Part shown: one piece after another, positions 53,102 through 62,454 of the stretch
Layout: each line of letters starts with the position of its first letter
Position numbering within the stretch: position 1 is the first letter of the stretch
NCBI GenBank assembly: GCA_027483645.1
Contig: JAIXUD010000009.1
Span: forward strand, 242,814 to 306,813
Origin: Sphingobacteriales bacterium
GTDB lineage: Bacteria > Bacteroidota > Bacteroidia > Chitinophagales > CAIOSU01
Reading direction: 5' to 3'
DNA length: 64,000 bases
Translations under genes and position numbers: made by a program
Notes under the pieces: generated by a model
What the model was told of the DNA's origin: nothing
What the model saw: only the letters and a program-made list of their open reading frames with translations
The model's database searches: none

Positions 53102-55456
53102 TTAACTCGATACTTTTTTAAGTAAATCTATCTGGGCAGCATCGGTATAGTCTTTCAAATGGAGGACGTTGCTTTGAATGAGACTTTCTATTTCTTCAAG
53201 TTCAGTTAAAAATGAATTGTAATTTTCTATTTCTTCTTCAGTAAAAGAACTTACGTCCAGGCCATTAAGTTGATTAGTTAACTCGCCTAGATATACTCCC
53301 GTTCTATCTAATGATTTCTCCTGTATTTTTTCACAAGCCGTGTTTAGGGAATAACTTAAATTATTTAAAAATTGCCCAGTTATTTTGCTATAAACACTAT
53401 CAGCTTTCTTGATTATTTTATTAATGCTTCGACGTCTAATGTTTGCCTTAGATGTAACCACTTGGTCGATAAAATCTAAGAAGAGGCCAAACAACTCTCC
53501 GATTCCAGCAAACATATTTTCTAAAACACCAAAAACTTTTGTATTTCTGTCTTGAAACAAATAATCTACTTGAGAAGTAAAATAGCCTATTTCAGGCATT
53601 TTAAATTGCTGTGAAAAATGCGGTTCCTCAATAGGAGCGTCAACTTGTTTCAGTTTGGTTGAAATCCAAAATTTTATTTCAGAACTAAGGTCACGTAACT
53701 CTTGGTCAGCTTGAGAATAGGCATCGGAAATTATCTGATTTGCATTTTGTTTAAGCCAGTTTACAATTTGGCTACTTTCGGGCAATTGCATTTCCATTGG
53801 CATATATGATAACTCTTGCTCCAAATACACTGTTATGTTCTTAAAGCTAGATTGCAAATGATTTGAAGTTTTTTGCTGAATGTTTTGTTTTGCCCAACTA
53901 ATTTTTTGACGGATAGTCAGTAATTCTTCTTTTACTTCACTGATGTCATTTAGTATTTTTTTACGATCTTGAGAGTTAGCAAGCTTAGCTCGAATTAGGT
54001 TCTGAAGCTTCTTAGATATGTCCATGCTATCGGACATTATACCTAAAATGTTATGCAAACCTGATTTACTTTCTTTCAACAAGAAAGTCCAAACTACCTT
54101 TTCTAGTTCAGCTACGGGATCTGGTTCAGCTTTATTGTTAATGCGATAGTCATACGATTTTTGTGCACTAAGAAACAGTGGAGGGGAAGGTAAGTACTTA
54201 TCTATCTCATACTTTGAAATTGCACTGTCAACATAATCCTTGAACTGGTTAAACAGTTGGTGGTCCTCAATAAAGGCATCAACTTTATTGAAAACCAAAA
54301 AAATTCTACCTATTCTACCTCCCAAATCTTGCAAATCCTTAATTATATGTTGATTCATCGAAAAACCTCCAAATTTCATGGAAGAGGAATCAATGAGATA
54401 GATAATTGCATTTACATTATAGAGAGCGGTGGTAGTAATATTGCGTACTTCTTTGTCAGGATCGTCAAGACCAGGCATATCACATAATGCAAAACCCCTT
54501 TCAAGTGTGGAGTTCACTAAATTAACGGAAACCAGCTTGACATTTTTCTTATTATCTGGATTCTTACTTTGAGAGGTATAATCCTCCAAAAACTGTGAGG
54601 TTGCTTCTCCTTTAATACTTGTTCCATTTTTTAAAACAACTTCTACGTAATCCTTGTCCTTTGGAAAAATTGTGATGGGGATACTTGTCGTAGGCAATAC
54701 TCCCACTGGTGAGATATTCTTATACAGCAAACTATTAATTAAAGTGCTTTTTCCTGCTTTGGTTGGCCCAACAATGGCAATAGTATAAATTGCTTGACGC
54801 AAGTTCTTAGATAAATCTTCTATTTCCTTTGACACAAAAGGGATACCATAATCATTAATCTTAGATATTAGCTTGTTTGCCAATAGCTTTGCCTCTTCGT
54901 AGTTTCTAAAAAAGTCTCCTGGAGATAAAATCGCAGATAAGGGTCGGCGAAAATTCAGGATGTATTGTTCAATGGTATGAAGATGGTTTGTCTTTATGCA
55001 ATGGCACTCTTTGAAGTACACAGTTACTGTTTCATTCGCTAACCATTTTTCATTCTCGTTGAATAACTCTTTTACAAAATCTTCATTTACCCAACGCAAA
55101 AATACATTTGATGAAACCAAGTCAATATAAATTAGGGCAAAAGGCTCAATAGAACTATACCAATAAGTTACCTTATTCCTAGGAATTGAAAGAGTATAAA
55201 CACCATTTTTTTCTTGTGCTGTTGTAGTCGATTTTAGTTGAGCAGAAAACCTTTTTCCACTCATTCTCAAATCATTAGTTGCGATATTTGATCTTGTAAT
55301 TTCAACTGTTGTATCAACCCCATAATCAACTTCGTCCCATTTTCTCACCAACCATGGGGAAATAATTTTTTCAAATACCTTACGAGAGTTACTCTCTTTG
55401 ATATGTGTACTAGATCTAATCGGGAAAGGTTCGTGAGACTTATTGCTTTTTGCCAT
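53102..55456 (-). CDS. DUF4365 nuclease-like domain fused to a dynamin-like GTPase
   Basis: A 784-residue two-part protein. The N-terminal DUF4365 domain (about 1-170) has the PD-(D/E)xK-like residues D48, E52 and Q73-x-K75 in DYGVDTTVEI and RFSAQLKST. The dynamin-type GTPase (about 215-480) has G1 GPTKAGKST (230-238), DMPGLDDP (G3) and NKVD (G4). A long helical stalk with a hydrophobic turn (about 650-680, LENMFAGIGELFGLFLDF) completes it. DUF4365 domains join other signalling or effector modules in predicted defence proteins. It is alone on its strand and convergent with the toxin-antitoxin genes. Confidence 0.85.
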   Translation of the reverse strand: MAKSNKSHEPFPIRSSTHIKESNSRKVFEKIISPWLVRKWDEVDYGVDTTVEITRSNIATNDLRMSGKRFSAQLKSTTTAQEKNGVYTLSIPRNKVTYWYSSIEPFALIYIDLVSSNVFLRWVNEDFVKELFNENEKWLANETVTVYFKECHCIKTNHLHTIEQYILNFRRPLSAILSPGDFFRNYEEAKLLANKLISKINDYGIPFVSKEIEDLSKNLRQAIYTIAIVGPTKAGKSTLINSLLYKNISPVGVLPTTSIPITIFPKDKDYVEVVLKNGTSIKGEATSQFLEDYTSQSKNPDNKKNVKLVSVNLVNSTLERGFALCDMPGLDDPDKEVRNITTTALYNVNAIIYLIDSSSMKFGGFSMNQHIIKDLQDLGGRIGRIFLVFNKVDAFIEDHQLFNQFKDYVDSAISKYEIDKYLPSPPLFLSAQKSYDYRINNKAEPDPVAELEKVVWTFLLKESKSGLHNILGIMSDSMDISKKLQNLIRAKLANSQDRKKILNDISEVKEELLTIRQKISWAKQNIQQKTSNHLQSSFKNITVYLEQELSYMPMEMQLPESSQIVNWLKQNANQIISDAYSQADQELRDLSSEIKFWISTKLKQVDAPIEEPHFSQQFKMPEIGYFTSQVDYLFQDRNTKVFGVLENMFAGIGELFGLFLDFIDQVVTSKANIRRRSINKIIKKADSVYSKITGQFLNNLSYSLNTACEKIQEKSLDRTGVYLGELTNQLNGLDVSSFTEEEIENYNSFLTELEEIESLIQSNVLHLKDYTDAAQIDLLKKVSS

Positions 55457-55610
55457 CTATCTAAAGTGTCTTTATTTGCTATGCCTAAATTTAAAATAAA
55501 ACAATTGATAAAATTGGTTTCACTTTTACTTGAGGCAGTCAAGTGCCTTAGGATAGAAAAATTAAAACTATGTTAAAGGTAGTTTAAGGAGGGCAATTTG
55601 AAGTTTAAAC

Positions 55611-55820
55611 TCATCGCTCTCGATTCTGTGTCCTGTCTTTCAACCTCGCCAACTCCAACTCCCGTTTCTCCCGCTCATGCTCCTTGCCACCAGCTTGCAC
55701 TCCGGCAATATATCCTGATTCAGAACGCACAGCGTTAACAATACCCATTAGGGCAGGGAGGTGCTTGCCTATGAGGTAGCCGTGATTAAAGCCGAGTATG
55801 TAATTTTCTTCCGTGCTCAT
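55611..55820 (-). CDS. Small conserved element protein, 69 aa
   Basis: A 69-residue protein (MSTEENYILGFNHGYLIGKH) with a Gly/Tyr-rich helix pair and a charged C-terminal tail (HEREKRELELARLKDR). It overlaps the HTH gene by 4 bp and is translated with it. Similar small proteins occur next to excisionase-type genes in Bacteroidota elements. Function unknown. Confidence 0.65.
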   Translation of the reverse strand: MSTEENYILGFNHGYLIGKHLPALMGIVNAVRSESGYIAGVQAGGKEHEREKRELELARLKDRTQNRER

Positions 55821-56092
55821 GGCATTGGGTCTATGGCGTTTCGGCTTAAAAATTCTTCGATGGATTCGCGGTCGTAAAGGATTACTTTCTTGTCAGGTTG
55901 GGTAAAGCGTATTCGGCGTTCGTCGCGGTATCGCTGGAGGGTAGTCGGGCTGGTTACACCTAACAGTGCCATGGCATCTTCTTTACTTACCCATTTAGAA
56001 TTACGGATGCCTTGCTTCTCAATAAGCTGTTGTGCGACGGTTTTCACGAGGCGTTCAAAGGCTGGGGTTTCAAGGCAAATCATTTCCTCCAT
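55817..56092 (-). CDS. Excisionase-like HTH protein
   Basis: A 91-residue protein with a MerR/excisionase-type winged HTH: WVSKEDAMALLGVTSPTTLQRYRDERRIRF then KKVILYDRESIEEFL (text split here by the length rule: see residues 33-80). Such proteins bend DNA for element excision or act as small regulators. It is about 5.5 kb from the integrase gene, inside the right half of the island. Confidence 0.8.
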   Translation of the reverse strand: MEEMICLETPAFERLVKTVAQQLIEKQGIRNSKWVSKEDAMALLGVTSPTTLQRYRDERRIRFTQPDKKVILYDRESIEEFLSRNAIDPMP

Positions 56093-56194
56093 AGGGAAAT
56101 ATTTATGTATAAATGTAAATTATTTATAAATATTGGGACTCACAATTAAATTCTTGCAAAAACGCATTAAACATGATATGTTTAATAAAAATTT

Positions 56195-56437
56195 ATGATA
56201 ACAATCATCAATAGACCTGATTCAATAACAATTGATTGCAAAAAGAAAAAATTATTAATAGCAGTTAAGCGCTCTTTAAAATCGATAGGGTTAAAATCTT
56301 GTAAAATAAGGTATAATCAAAATAATATTATAGTGCTTAAACGAACAACGACACCCACCATTTCCGCTTATTCAATTATGGGTCGACTGATTCAGATTAA
56401 CAACATCAATCGCATCCAATTACAGCATTATTTCTGA
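56195..56437 (+). CDS. Hypothetical basic protein, 80 aa
   Basis: An AT-rich frame (MITIINRPDSITIDCKKKKL) with a basic N-terminal half and a hydrophobic C-terminal strand. No family is recognised. It ends 36 bp before the histidine-kinase gene on the same strand and could be its leader peptide or first operon gene. Support is only the open frame, so this is uncertain. Confidence 0.35.
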   Translation: MITIINRPDSITIDCKKKKLLIAVKRSLKSIGLKSCKIRYNQNNIIVLKRTTTPTISAYSIMGRLIQINNINRIQLQHYF

Positions 56438-56473
56438 AATATTTGCGTATTTTTAAAAAAAAACATTAAGGTA

Positions 56474-58672
56474 ATGACCACTCAACGTAGCTTAAGCTTA
56501 ATGCCAGACGTCAATTACCAATCCCTTATTCTTCATATTTTCAGCAGTCAATTACCGCCAAGTCTTATAAACGACTTGGCGTGTTATTTTATACAGAAGT
56601 TTACAGATGCAGCTTCAGTTTCCATCCTAATATATAGCGGAGAAAAAGATAAGTTATTATTCAAAGGTGGAAACCTAAGTAAAGAACTAGCCGGTATAGA
56701 GGAAGTTAATAGTGGAAATGGGGCCTGTTACCTTGAAATTTTTGATAATATGGCTGTTTATGCATTAATATATCATGTAAAAAACAATACCTCATTAAAC
56801 TATCGTGATGCATTGGAGGAATACAAGTTCTACTTTTCAGATTTATCTGATATTTTATCTTTTAAAACTATATGGAGTTCTTATAAAAAATGGGCTGATG
56901 CTTTTAAAGAAATTCACAATGCAATGTTTTCAGAAGAAATAGACATTGCTCCAACAACACTAACAGGCAATTTTTATCAGCAATTTTTAACGTCTGGATA
57001 TGACCAATGTAAAACAGAATTGTTAGACCTTCACTCTAAGGATTATTGTAACTTCAGAATGAGTTGCATAGAAGCTATCGAAAATAATTTACCGGTTAAA
57101 ATTAGACGTAATCGCCATTATCTAGCTTTTCCACTGATGGCTAGAGATAGAGTTTTTGGAATTTTGCGGATTATTTTTAGTTCAAAGTCTAACCTAGAGG
57201 AAGTGTTGGACGATGCTTTGGAGAAAAATATTGTGTTGCTTAGACAAATTATTTCCATGCACCTTGAGAATTTATATTACAGAAGAGGGTTGGAATTAAC
57301 CAATGCAATATTTGCTAAACGAGTATTAACGAAATCTGAAAACCTACAGCATAGATTAAATGATATATGTACATATTTGCAAAAAATAATAAACAGTAAA
57401 GGAGCCGTAATTACTTTGCGGGAAAAGGGTAGTAATCGTTCTGTAGTACAGGGGTACTCCAAATCTCTTAATAATTATATACAAGGTCTATACGACATGC
57501 AGACATCTAGTTTAGAAATAGTTTCACCAGGCCTTAGTACTGCAATTTCCGATAAATTTGGCGACAATCCCAAAATAAAAGCCCTAATAATAAATGATCT
57601 TAATAAGCAAAGTGATTTTATTTGCTATGAACACGAAGATAACTCAGACACTTTCTCTGATGATTTATCTGAACCCACTTTCCAACTTATTGATAATGTG
57701 AACGACTGGGATGTAAAAGCGCTTAAGGAACGGCGATTAGTTGATTTACTAGAAACTCACGGCGTTACTAAGTTCTTAATAATTAGAATACCGAAAGAAA
57801 AAAATGGATTCATCGTATTTGTGAATTCTGAAAATAGAAGGTTCACTAAATCGGATATTGAAATGGTGTATTCGGGTATTCAACGAATCGGAATTGAGCT
57901 AGAAATTTTTAGAGATTATGACTTAGAAAAAAATGATAATTGGAAATATGTCCTACATCAATTTCTTGCCCCAATAAATGTTATGCAATCTACCGCTAGG
58001 CAACTTTTAAAGAAGCAGTCCGATTCTCCTCGAGTAAAAAGGGTTTTAGAGCACATTATTACAACTGGAACTGCAGCAATCAGTAATATTGACACATTGC
58101 AGATGTTGTTAGAAATAGGTACTAGCAATTTTAGACCATTAATGAAAATTAATACCCAATTTGAAGCATTTCTGCATGCAAATGTTATGGAGTACAAAGA
58201 CTATTTATTAGGCAGAAAATTGAATATACGAATTGAAAAACCGCTCGGAGTGTCCAAATCAATTGTAATAAACATGGATAGTGGGTTAATAAAGCAAGTT
58301 TTCTCCACGCTAGTAAATAATGCATATAAGTATAGTTTTAAAGGTAGCGATTATTACACTTATCATTTGTCTCGCTTTGAAGGATATCAAGTAAGACCTG
58401 GCGAGTTACATATTTTTTATGAGGAGAAAGAAGATTCTGTTGTCATAAAATTTTCAAGTTGGGGACACGAAATTGATGAAGCAGAGCGAGAGAAAATTTT
58501 CGATAAATACTATCGTGGAAATAATGTGAGAAAAAGCATCCCTGTTGGTTTTGGAATAGGATTATTCCTATGTAAAAAAATTATTCAAGCACACAAAGGA
58601 ACTATCGAGGTTGAACCATCGCAACACAAGTATTTAAATGTTTTTAAAATAAACCTTCCAAAAAATATGTAA
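56474..58672 (+). CDS. Cytoplasmic histidine kinase with GAF-like sensor domains
   Basis: A 732-residue protein with no transmembrane helices. Two GAF-like regions (about 180-270 and 290-475) come before a dimerisation helix with H495 in VLHQFLAPINVMQ and an ATPase domain with VNNAYKYS (N box) and GFGIGLFLCKKI (G2 box). The response-regulator gene follows after 2 bp and two membrane proteins close the unit. The kinase must sense a soluble signal, unusual for cargo in a mobile element. Its target could be the membrane partners. Confidence 0.82.
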   Translation: MTTQRSLSLMPDVNYQSLILHIFSSQLPPSLINDLACYFIQKFTDAASVSILIYSGEKDKLLFKGGNLSKELAGIEEVNSGNGACYLEIFDNMAVYALIYHVKNNTSLNYRDALEEYKFYFSDLSDILSFKTIWSSYKKWADAFKEIHNAMFSEEIDIAPTTLTGNFYQQFLTSGYDQCKTELLDLHSKDYCNFRMSCIEAIENNLPVKIRRNRHYLAFPLMARDRVFGILRIIFSSKSNLEEVLDDALEKNIVLLRQIISMHLENLYYRRGLELTNAIFAKRVLTKSENLQHRLNDICTYLQKIINSKGAVITLREKGSNRSVVQGYSKSLNNYIQGLYDMQTSSLEIVSPGLSTAISDKFGDNPKIKALIINDLNKQSDFICYEHEDNSDTFSDDLSEPTFQLIDNVNDWDVKALKERRLVDLLETHGVTKFLIIRIPKEKNGFIVFVNSENRRFTKSDIEMVYSGIQRIGIELEIFRDYDLEKNDNWKYVLHQFLAPINVMQSTARQLLKKQSDSPRVKRVLEHIITTGTAAISNIDTLQMLLEIGTSNFRPLMKINTQFEAFLHANVMEYKDYLLGRKLNIRIEKPLGVSKSIVINMDSGLIKQVFSTLVNNAYKYSFKGSDYYTYHLSRFEGYQVRPGELHIFYEEKEDSVVIKFSSWGHEIDEAEREKIFDKYYRGNNVRKSIPVGFGIGLFLCKKIIQAHKGTIEVEPSQHKYLNVFKINLPKNM

Positions 58673-58674
58673 CA

Positions 58675-59070
58675 ATGAGAAAAATATTAATTGTTGATGA
58701 AGATGAATGGTACTTCTTTCCGGTTACGCTTGCCTTAGAAGATGAGTATTCCTTTGAGATCGCAACAACCGTATCGGAAGGATACAATAAATTTCAGTCG
58801 GAAGATTACCATTTGTTGATACTAGACTTATGGTTGCCAATAGGTCCTAATATAGAGCATGATAGCGAGAGATATCCTTACGAAGGCATGCAACTTTTTC
58901 ATATAATAAAGAAAGAACATCCAGATTTTCCTATTATATGTTTTACCCACATAAGGGAAGATTCCGTTTTAGAGTGGCAGCAAAAGAATAATGTTCCACT
59001 TGTATTTAAGGTATATACTGATAGCGTAGAACAACTCATTGAAAAAATTTCAGAATATAGTGATGAGTAA
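58675..59070 (+). CDS. Single-domain response regulator
   Basis: A 131-residue REC protein: acidic pocket VDEDE (7-11), phosphoacceptor D51 in LLILDLWLP, the switch Thr in CFTHIRE and the Lys in VFKVYTD. It has no output domain. It begins 2 bp after the kinase gene, so the pair is a two-component system whose output goes by protein contact, possibly to the membrane proteins downstream. Confidence 0.88.
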   Translation: MRKILIVDEDEWYFFPVTLALEDEYSFEIATTVSEGYNKFQSEDYHLLILDLWLPIGPNIEHDSERYPYEGMQLFHIIKKEHPDFPIICFTHIREDSVLEWQQKNNVPLVFKVYTDSVEQLIEKISEYSDE

Positions 59071-59105
59071 TTTGCATGATATTTTAAATAGTTTAATTTT
59101 GTCCA

Positions 59106-59504
59106 ATGGTTTGGAAAATACTTTTTACCTTATTAACGCCTTGTACTATTATGCTAATTAAAAAATTGGCATCGAATCAAGCATGGAAAATAGTACTTGA
59201 CGATTTCGCAGTAGGATTAAATTTATTAATTGTTTCTATGTTCACGTTAGTAGGAGCAATAGTAATACTTAATGATTTGGGAGGAGAGCCGAAATTTGTT
59301 TTTATTGCTTCTTCAGCGGCCATATTAATTTTTGTTTCGACAATATCTTTAGCATTAATTCAAAGATACTATGGATATGCTGTTGTCATAAAGGGCACCA
59401 CGGAAACTTTCAAATTGAGGAAGCGCACAATATTTTTTCAGTTGGCATGTGGTATTGTTGCAACTGTTGTTGCAAACTATTTTGGTATTGTTTTTGTTAG
59501 TTAA
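59106..59504 (+). CDS. Small polytopic membrane protein
   Basis: A 132-residue protein with about four hydrophobic segments (LLTPCTIMLIKKL; LLIVSMFTLVGAIVIL; FVFIASSAAILIFVSTISLA; LACGIVATVVANYFGIVFV). No catalytic motif is recognised. It follows the REC gene by 35 bp and precedes a TPR-membrane gene by 2 bp. It is a likely component or effector of the kinase-regulator locus. Confidence 0.7.
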   Translation: MVWKILFTLLTPCTIMLIKKLASNQAWKIVLDDFAVGLNLLIVSMFTLVGAIVILNDLGGEPKFVFIASSAAILIFVSTISLALIQRYYGYAVVIKGTTETFKLRKRTIFFQLACGIVATVVANYFGIVFVS

Positions 59505-59506
59505 GC

Positions 59507-60208
59507 ATGAAAAGTAAGGCACATTTTTTTTTGGTGATTACGGTATTGTCAACCCTATTGGGTGCGGTGGTTTTATCTGTTTATGCATTGTATTCATATG
59601 GGCGCTTAACATGGATTAACATTTTTTTACCCTTGGTTTCTTCAATAATTGGAATTGCTTTGCCAATTGGCTACATATGCCATAGAGAAAACGAAAGACT
59701 AAAAACTCTTCAAAAGAATGAAATACTGCGTATTTACGAAATAGCAAAGAAAGATCCCGAGCAATTTAAAAGTGGAGTTTTGGTTGAAGAGGTGTATCAA
59801 AAAGGTGTAGCTTGCATGAGTGTAAAAGACTATAAAGGCGCAGAACAGTACTTTAAGGTTGGAATTGAGTATGAGAACCACCAACGGCCCGTATACCTTA
59901 TACAGCTAGCTTTTTTATATAATAATTATTTTAGCAAATCAGAGATGGCGCTCGAGATGATTGAGCGAGCTTTAGAAGTAATTGAGAAAGATGAAAGGTA
60001 TGAGGATTTTAAGTACTTAAATTCATCGTACAATCTAAATATATTTAAATGCAAAATAATACTTGACAATTTTGTAAAAGAAAATCCCCATAGTAATTTC
60101 CATAACAATCCCATTATTTACAAACAACTTGAAGCCAATTTGGAACCGATGCCAGATGAGCGAAAGCACCAAATAATAAAGAGCTTACAGAAAAGCATGC
60201 TAAATTAA
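59507..60208 (+). CDS. Membrane-anchored TPR-like protein
   Basis: A 233-residue protein: two N-terminal hydrophobic helices (about 8-30 and 38-58, e.g. VLSTLLGAVVLSVYALYSYG and IFLPLVSSIIGIALPIGYI), a cytoplasmic helix and then TPR-like helices (YQKGVACMSVKDYKGAEQYF, MALEMIERALEVIEKDE). It closes the kinase operon. TPR domains usually bind partners, so it may connect the signalling proteins to the membrane. Confidence 0.7.
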   Translation: MKSKAHFFLVITVLSTLLGAVVLSVYALYSYGRLTWINIFLPLVSSIIGIALPIGYICHRENERLKTLQKNEILRIYEIAKKDPEQFKSGVLVEEVYQKGVACMSVKDYKGAEQYFKVGIEYENHQRPVYLIQLAFLYNNYFSKSEMALEMIERALEVIEKDERYEDFKYLNSSYNLNIFKCKIILDNFVKENPHSNFHNNPIIYKQLEANLEPMPDERKHQIIKSLQKSMLN

Positions 60209-60215
60209 AATAAGC

Positions 60216-61574
60216 CTATCGGCTCGTAATGGCGTGGTTAATCTCATCCATGCGGTTCAAGGTAAGGTCTTTTGCATATACCTTGGTAACTTTCGGGTCG
60301 CTGGCGTGGCCGAGGCCCTGACCGATGGCATCAATGGACTCGAACATGGAAAAGCCAATACTGGCCCAACTGTGGCGGGCAACATACGAAGTTAGCTTGT
60401 CCTCCACCTTGGCAACCTTTGCAAGCTCTCGCAGCCATTTGTTGTGGTTGCCGATGCGGTTACGGTAGGTGGCATACACATACTCTGAGCCGTGGGTGCT
60501 ATAAATGTCTTTAATAAAAGGAAAGACCAGCTCTTCCGGCTTCATTTTTTTGTAGCCGTAGGCATTCAGAATCTCCATGGATTCCTCGGTTAAGGAAATG
60601 GAAAAGGTCGCTTTGCCACGGGTCTTGATACGGCTGTATACTAGTTTACTGCCTTCTATTTGATTGCGTTTTAGGTTAGCAAGGTCAATCAGGTTCATGC
60701 CTTGGTTGTTAAACATAAACAGCCAGTAGTTCCGGTGGTGCCATAGCTGACTGTTCGGCTCCAAGTGTACATTCCGAATCTTGCTTACCGCATCTTTGTC
60801 GATGGCTCTTTTGAGGGTCTTGTTGGCAGGGAGCTTGTAACCAGTGAAAGGGTAGTGCTCTTGGGTCATTACGTCTTTAGGGTCTTGGATAGCCCTGTTG
60901 ATGATGTGCCGGAGGCAACGAAGGTGTACGGAAATGGAATTTGGCTTCATGCCTTGTCCACCGCCACGCTTATCGCTCTTGCAATACTGTTCGAATCCTT
61001 TAAGAAAATTGAGATCGATTTCGGTAAGCAGTATGTCGTTAGTCTTGTGCACCGCTTCTAAATAGTCATTCCAAACCGCCAAGGCATCTACATATACCTT
61101 ACGATTGCCCCAGTCGCCGCCAAGCTCCGCCTCTTTAATCTTTGCGTCAAAGCCCTCCTTAAGGCCCGTATGCCGTTTCCCCAGGCTTTTCATCTCTACG
61201 CCCGGCGTGGCGAACTTCTGTGCTATAAGGTCTCTGAAAGCATCGATAGAGACAGGGCGAGGTTGCGAGAGCACGTAATCCGCAACTTCTTCGGCTTGGT
61301 CAATGCACCTCCGCACGTCGTTATTGAAACGGCGGGAGTTATGGAGTTGGACGGATGCATAACGTATCTCGCCCTTGGACATAGCCTTGCTAAATTCCTC
61401 GTTTTTACTGTCACCGAATATCCAAAAATCGGCAGGGCAGGCGAGTCCGGTAGGGACCAAACGCTCCTTGCCCTGATGGTAAATACGCACTTTTATGGGA
61501 TTTGAGCCGTCAATTTTTGCAGAACGCGTGTCGAAATAAAGGGTTATTTTCGTCTGAGAGCTACTGTTTTTCAT
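60216..61574 (-). CDS. Tyrosine integrase of the island (arm-type)
   Basis: The ATG at 61574 (MKNSSSQTKITLYFDTRSAK) gives 452 residues; an upstream start at 61670 would include the arm repeats. An arm-binding domain (about 1-95) precedes a SAM-like core-binding domain (about 115-225) and the catalytic domain: Arg in MFNNQGMNLIDLANLKR is the less usual form of this Bacteroidota group, then Lys in KTRGKATFSIS, H-x-x-R in ARHSWAS, LGHASDP and the nucleophile Tyr in KVYAKDL. It lies next to attR in the expected orientation and is the enzyme for tRNA-Val integration. Confidence 0.88.
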   Translation of the reverse strand: MKNSSSQTKITLYFDTRSAKIDGSNPIKVRIYHQGKERLVPTGLACPADFWIFGDSKNEEFSKAMSKGEIRYASVQLHNSRRFNNDVRRCIDQAEEVADYVLSQPRPVSIDAFRDLIAQKFATPGVEMKSLGKRHTGLKEGFDAKIKEAELGGDWGNRKVYVDALAVWNDYLEAVHKTNDILLTEIDLNFLKGFEQYCKSDKRGGGQGMKPNSISVHLRCLRHIINRAIQDPKDVMTQEHYPFTGYKLPANKTLKRAIDKDAVSKIRNVHLEPNSQLWHHRNYWLFMFNNQGMNLIDLANLKRNQIEGSKLVYSRIKTRGKATFSISLTEESMEILNAYGYKKMKPEELVFPFIKDIYSTHGSEYVYATYRNRIGNHNKWLRELAKVAKVEDKLTSYVARHSWASIGFSMFESIDAIGQGLGHASDPKVTKVYAKDLTLNRMDEINHAITSR

Positions 61575-61594
61575 ACTCTTAAGATACGAAACAC

Positions 61595-61626
61595 TTGCAG
61601 AAATTTGCAGAAAATTTGCAGAAATT
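61595..61626. repeat. Three TTGCAGAAA arm-type repeats near attR
   Basis: TTGCAGAAAT, TTGCAGAAAAT and TTGCAGAAAT occur in tandem 20-50 bp before the integrase gene and match the pair near attL (20896-20912). They could bind the integrase arm domain and also control its own promoter. Confidence 0.6.
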
Positions 61627-61747
61627 TTTGGGTTTATTATGAAATAACGTGGATTAATTTGAAAGAGCAAAAATCGTTATTAACTGATAACCAAAACAAT
61701 AGGTATGATGTGAATTGATATGGTGTGATAAAAAAGCGATTTAAACA

Positions 61748-62076
<329 letters not shown>

Positions 62077-62084
62077 AAATTCCC

Positions 62085-62162
62085 AGCGCTTAGTTCAGCT
62101 GGTTCAGCGCATCCCGACCAATAAGTCGGGAGGGTCGTAGGTTCGAATCCTACAGTGCCCAC
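62085..62162 (+). pseudogene. Degenerate tRNA-Val copy with palindromic anticodon arm
   Basis: GCGCTTAGTTCAGCTGGTTC matches the true tRNA (one C-to-T change), and the last 32 bases are identical to 20824-20855. The D-stem is broken (GTTC with GCGC). The anticodon arm is replaced by a 7-bp stem TCCCGAC/GTCGGGA around CAATAA, three bases longer than normal, so it cannot decode. It is a relic or part of a mobile unit. Confidence 0.8.
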
Positions 62163-62172
62163 ACCCACCACC

Positions 62173-62204
62173 AAAGCCTTTCAGGAAACTGAAAGGCTTT
62201 TTGT
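62173..62204 (+). terminator. Terminator after the degenerate tRNA copy
   Basis: A perfect 12-bp stem AAAGCCTTTCAG/CTGAAAGGCTTT with a GAAA tetraloop and T-run. It is probably the oldest tRNA terminator of this locus. Its loop region (CTTTCAGGAAACTGAA) recurs at 62345-62360. Confidence 0.8.
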
Positions 62205-62454
62205 TTTAGAGAATGTTAGGGAAGGACCTGTTGAAAAATCATACGGTGCCCGCAAGGATTCCAAACTTTCGGCTGGAGACTCTTGCGAGTTTTTGCACAT
62301 TATCTCTGTACGTGGCAAAGCAATGACATTTACAATCGAAAAAAACTTTCAGGAAACTGAATAGGTATTACTTGGACACTTTAAGAATTAGCAAGTAAGA
62401 GATACTTCCTATTCAAAACGATTCATAAAGTAACGCCTTTTTGAAATCAATACA

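Noticed and set aside
62155-62364. 69-codon frame covering the terminator behind the degenerate tRNA
   Set aside because: Its first codons are tRNA 3' end and terminator stem, so it is not a gene. A 16-bp repeat (CTTTCAGGAAACTGAA) inside it is noted with the terminator.
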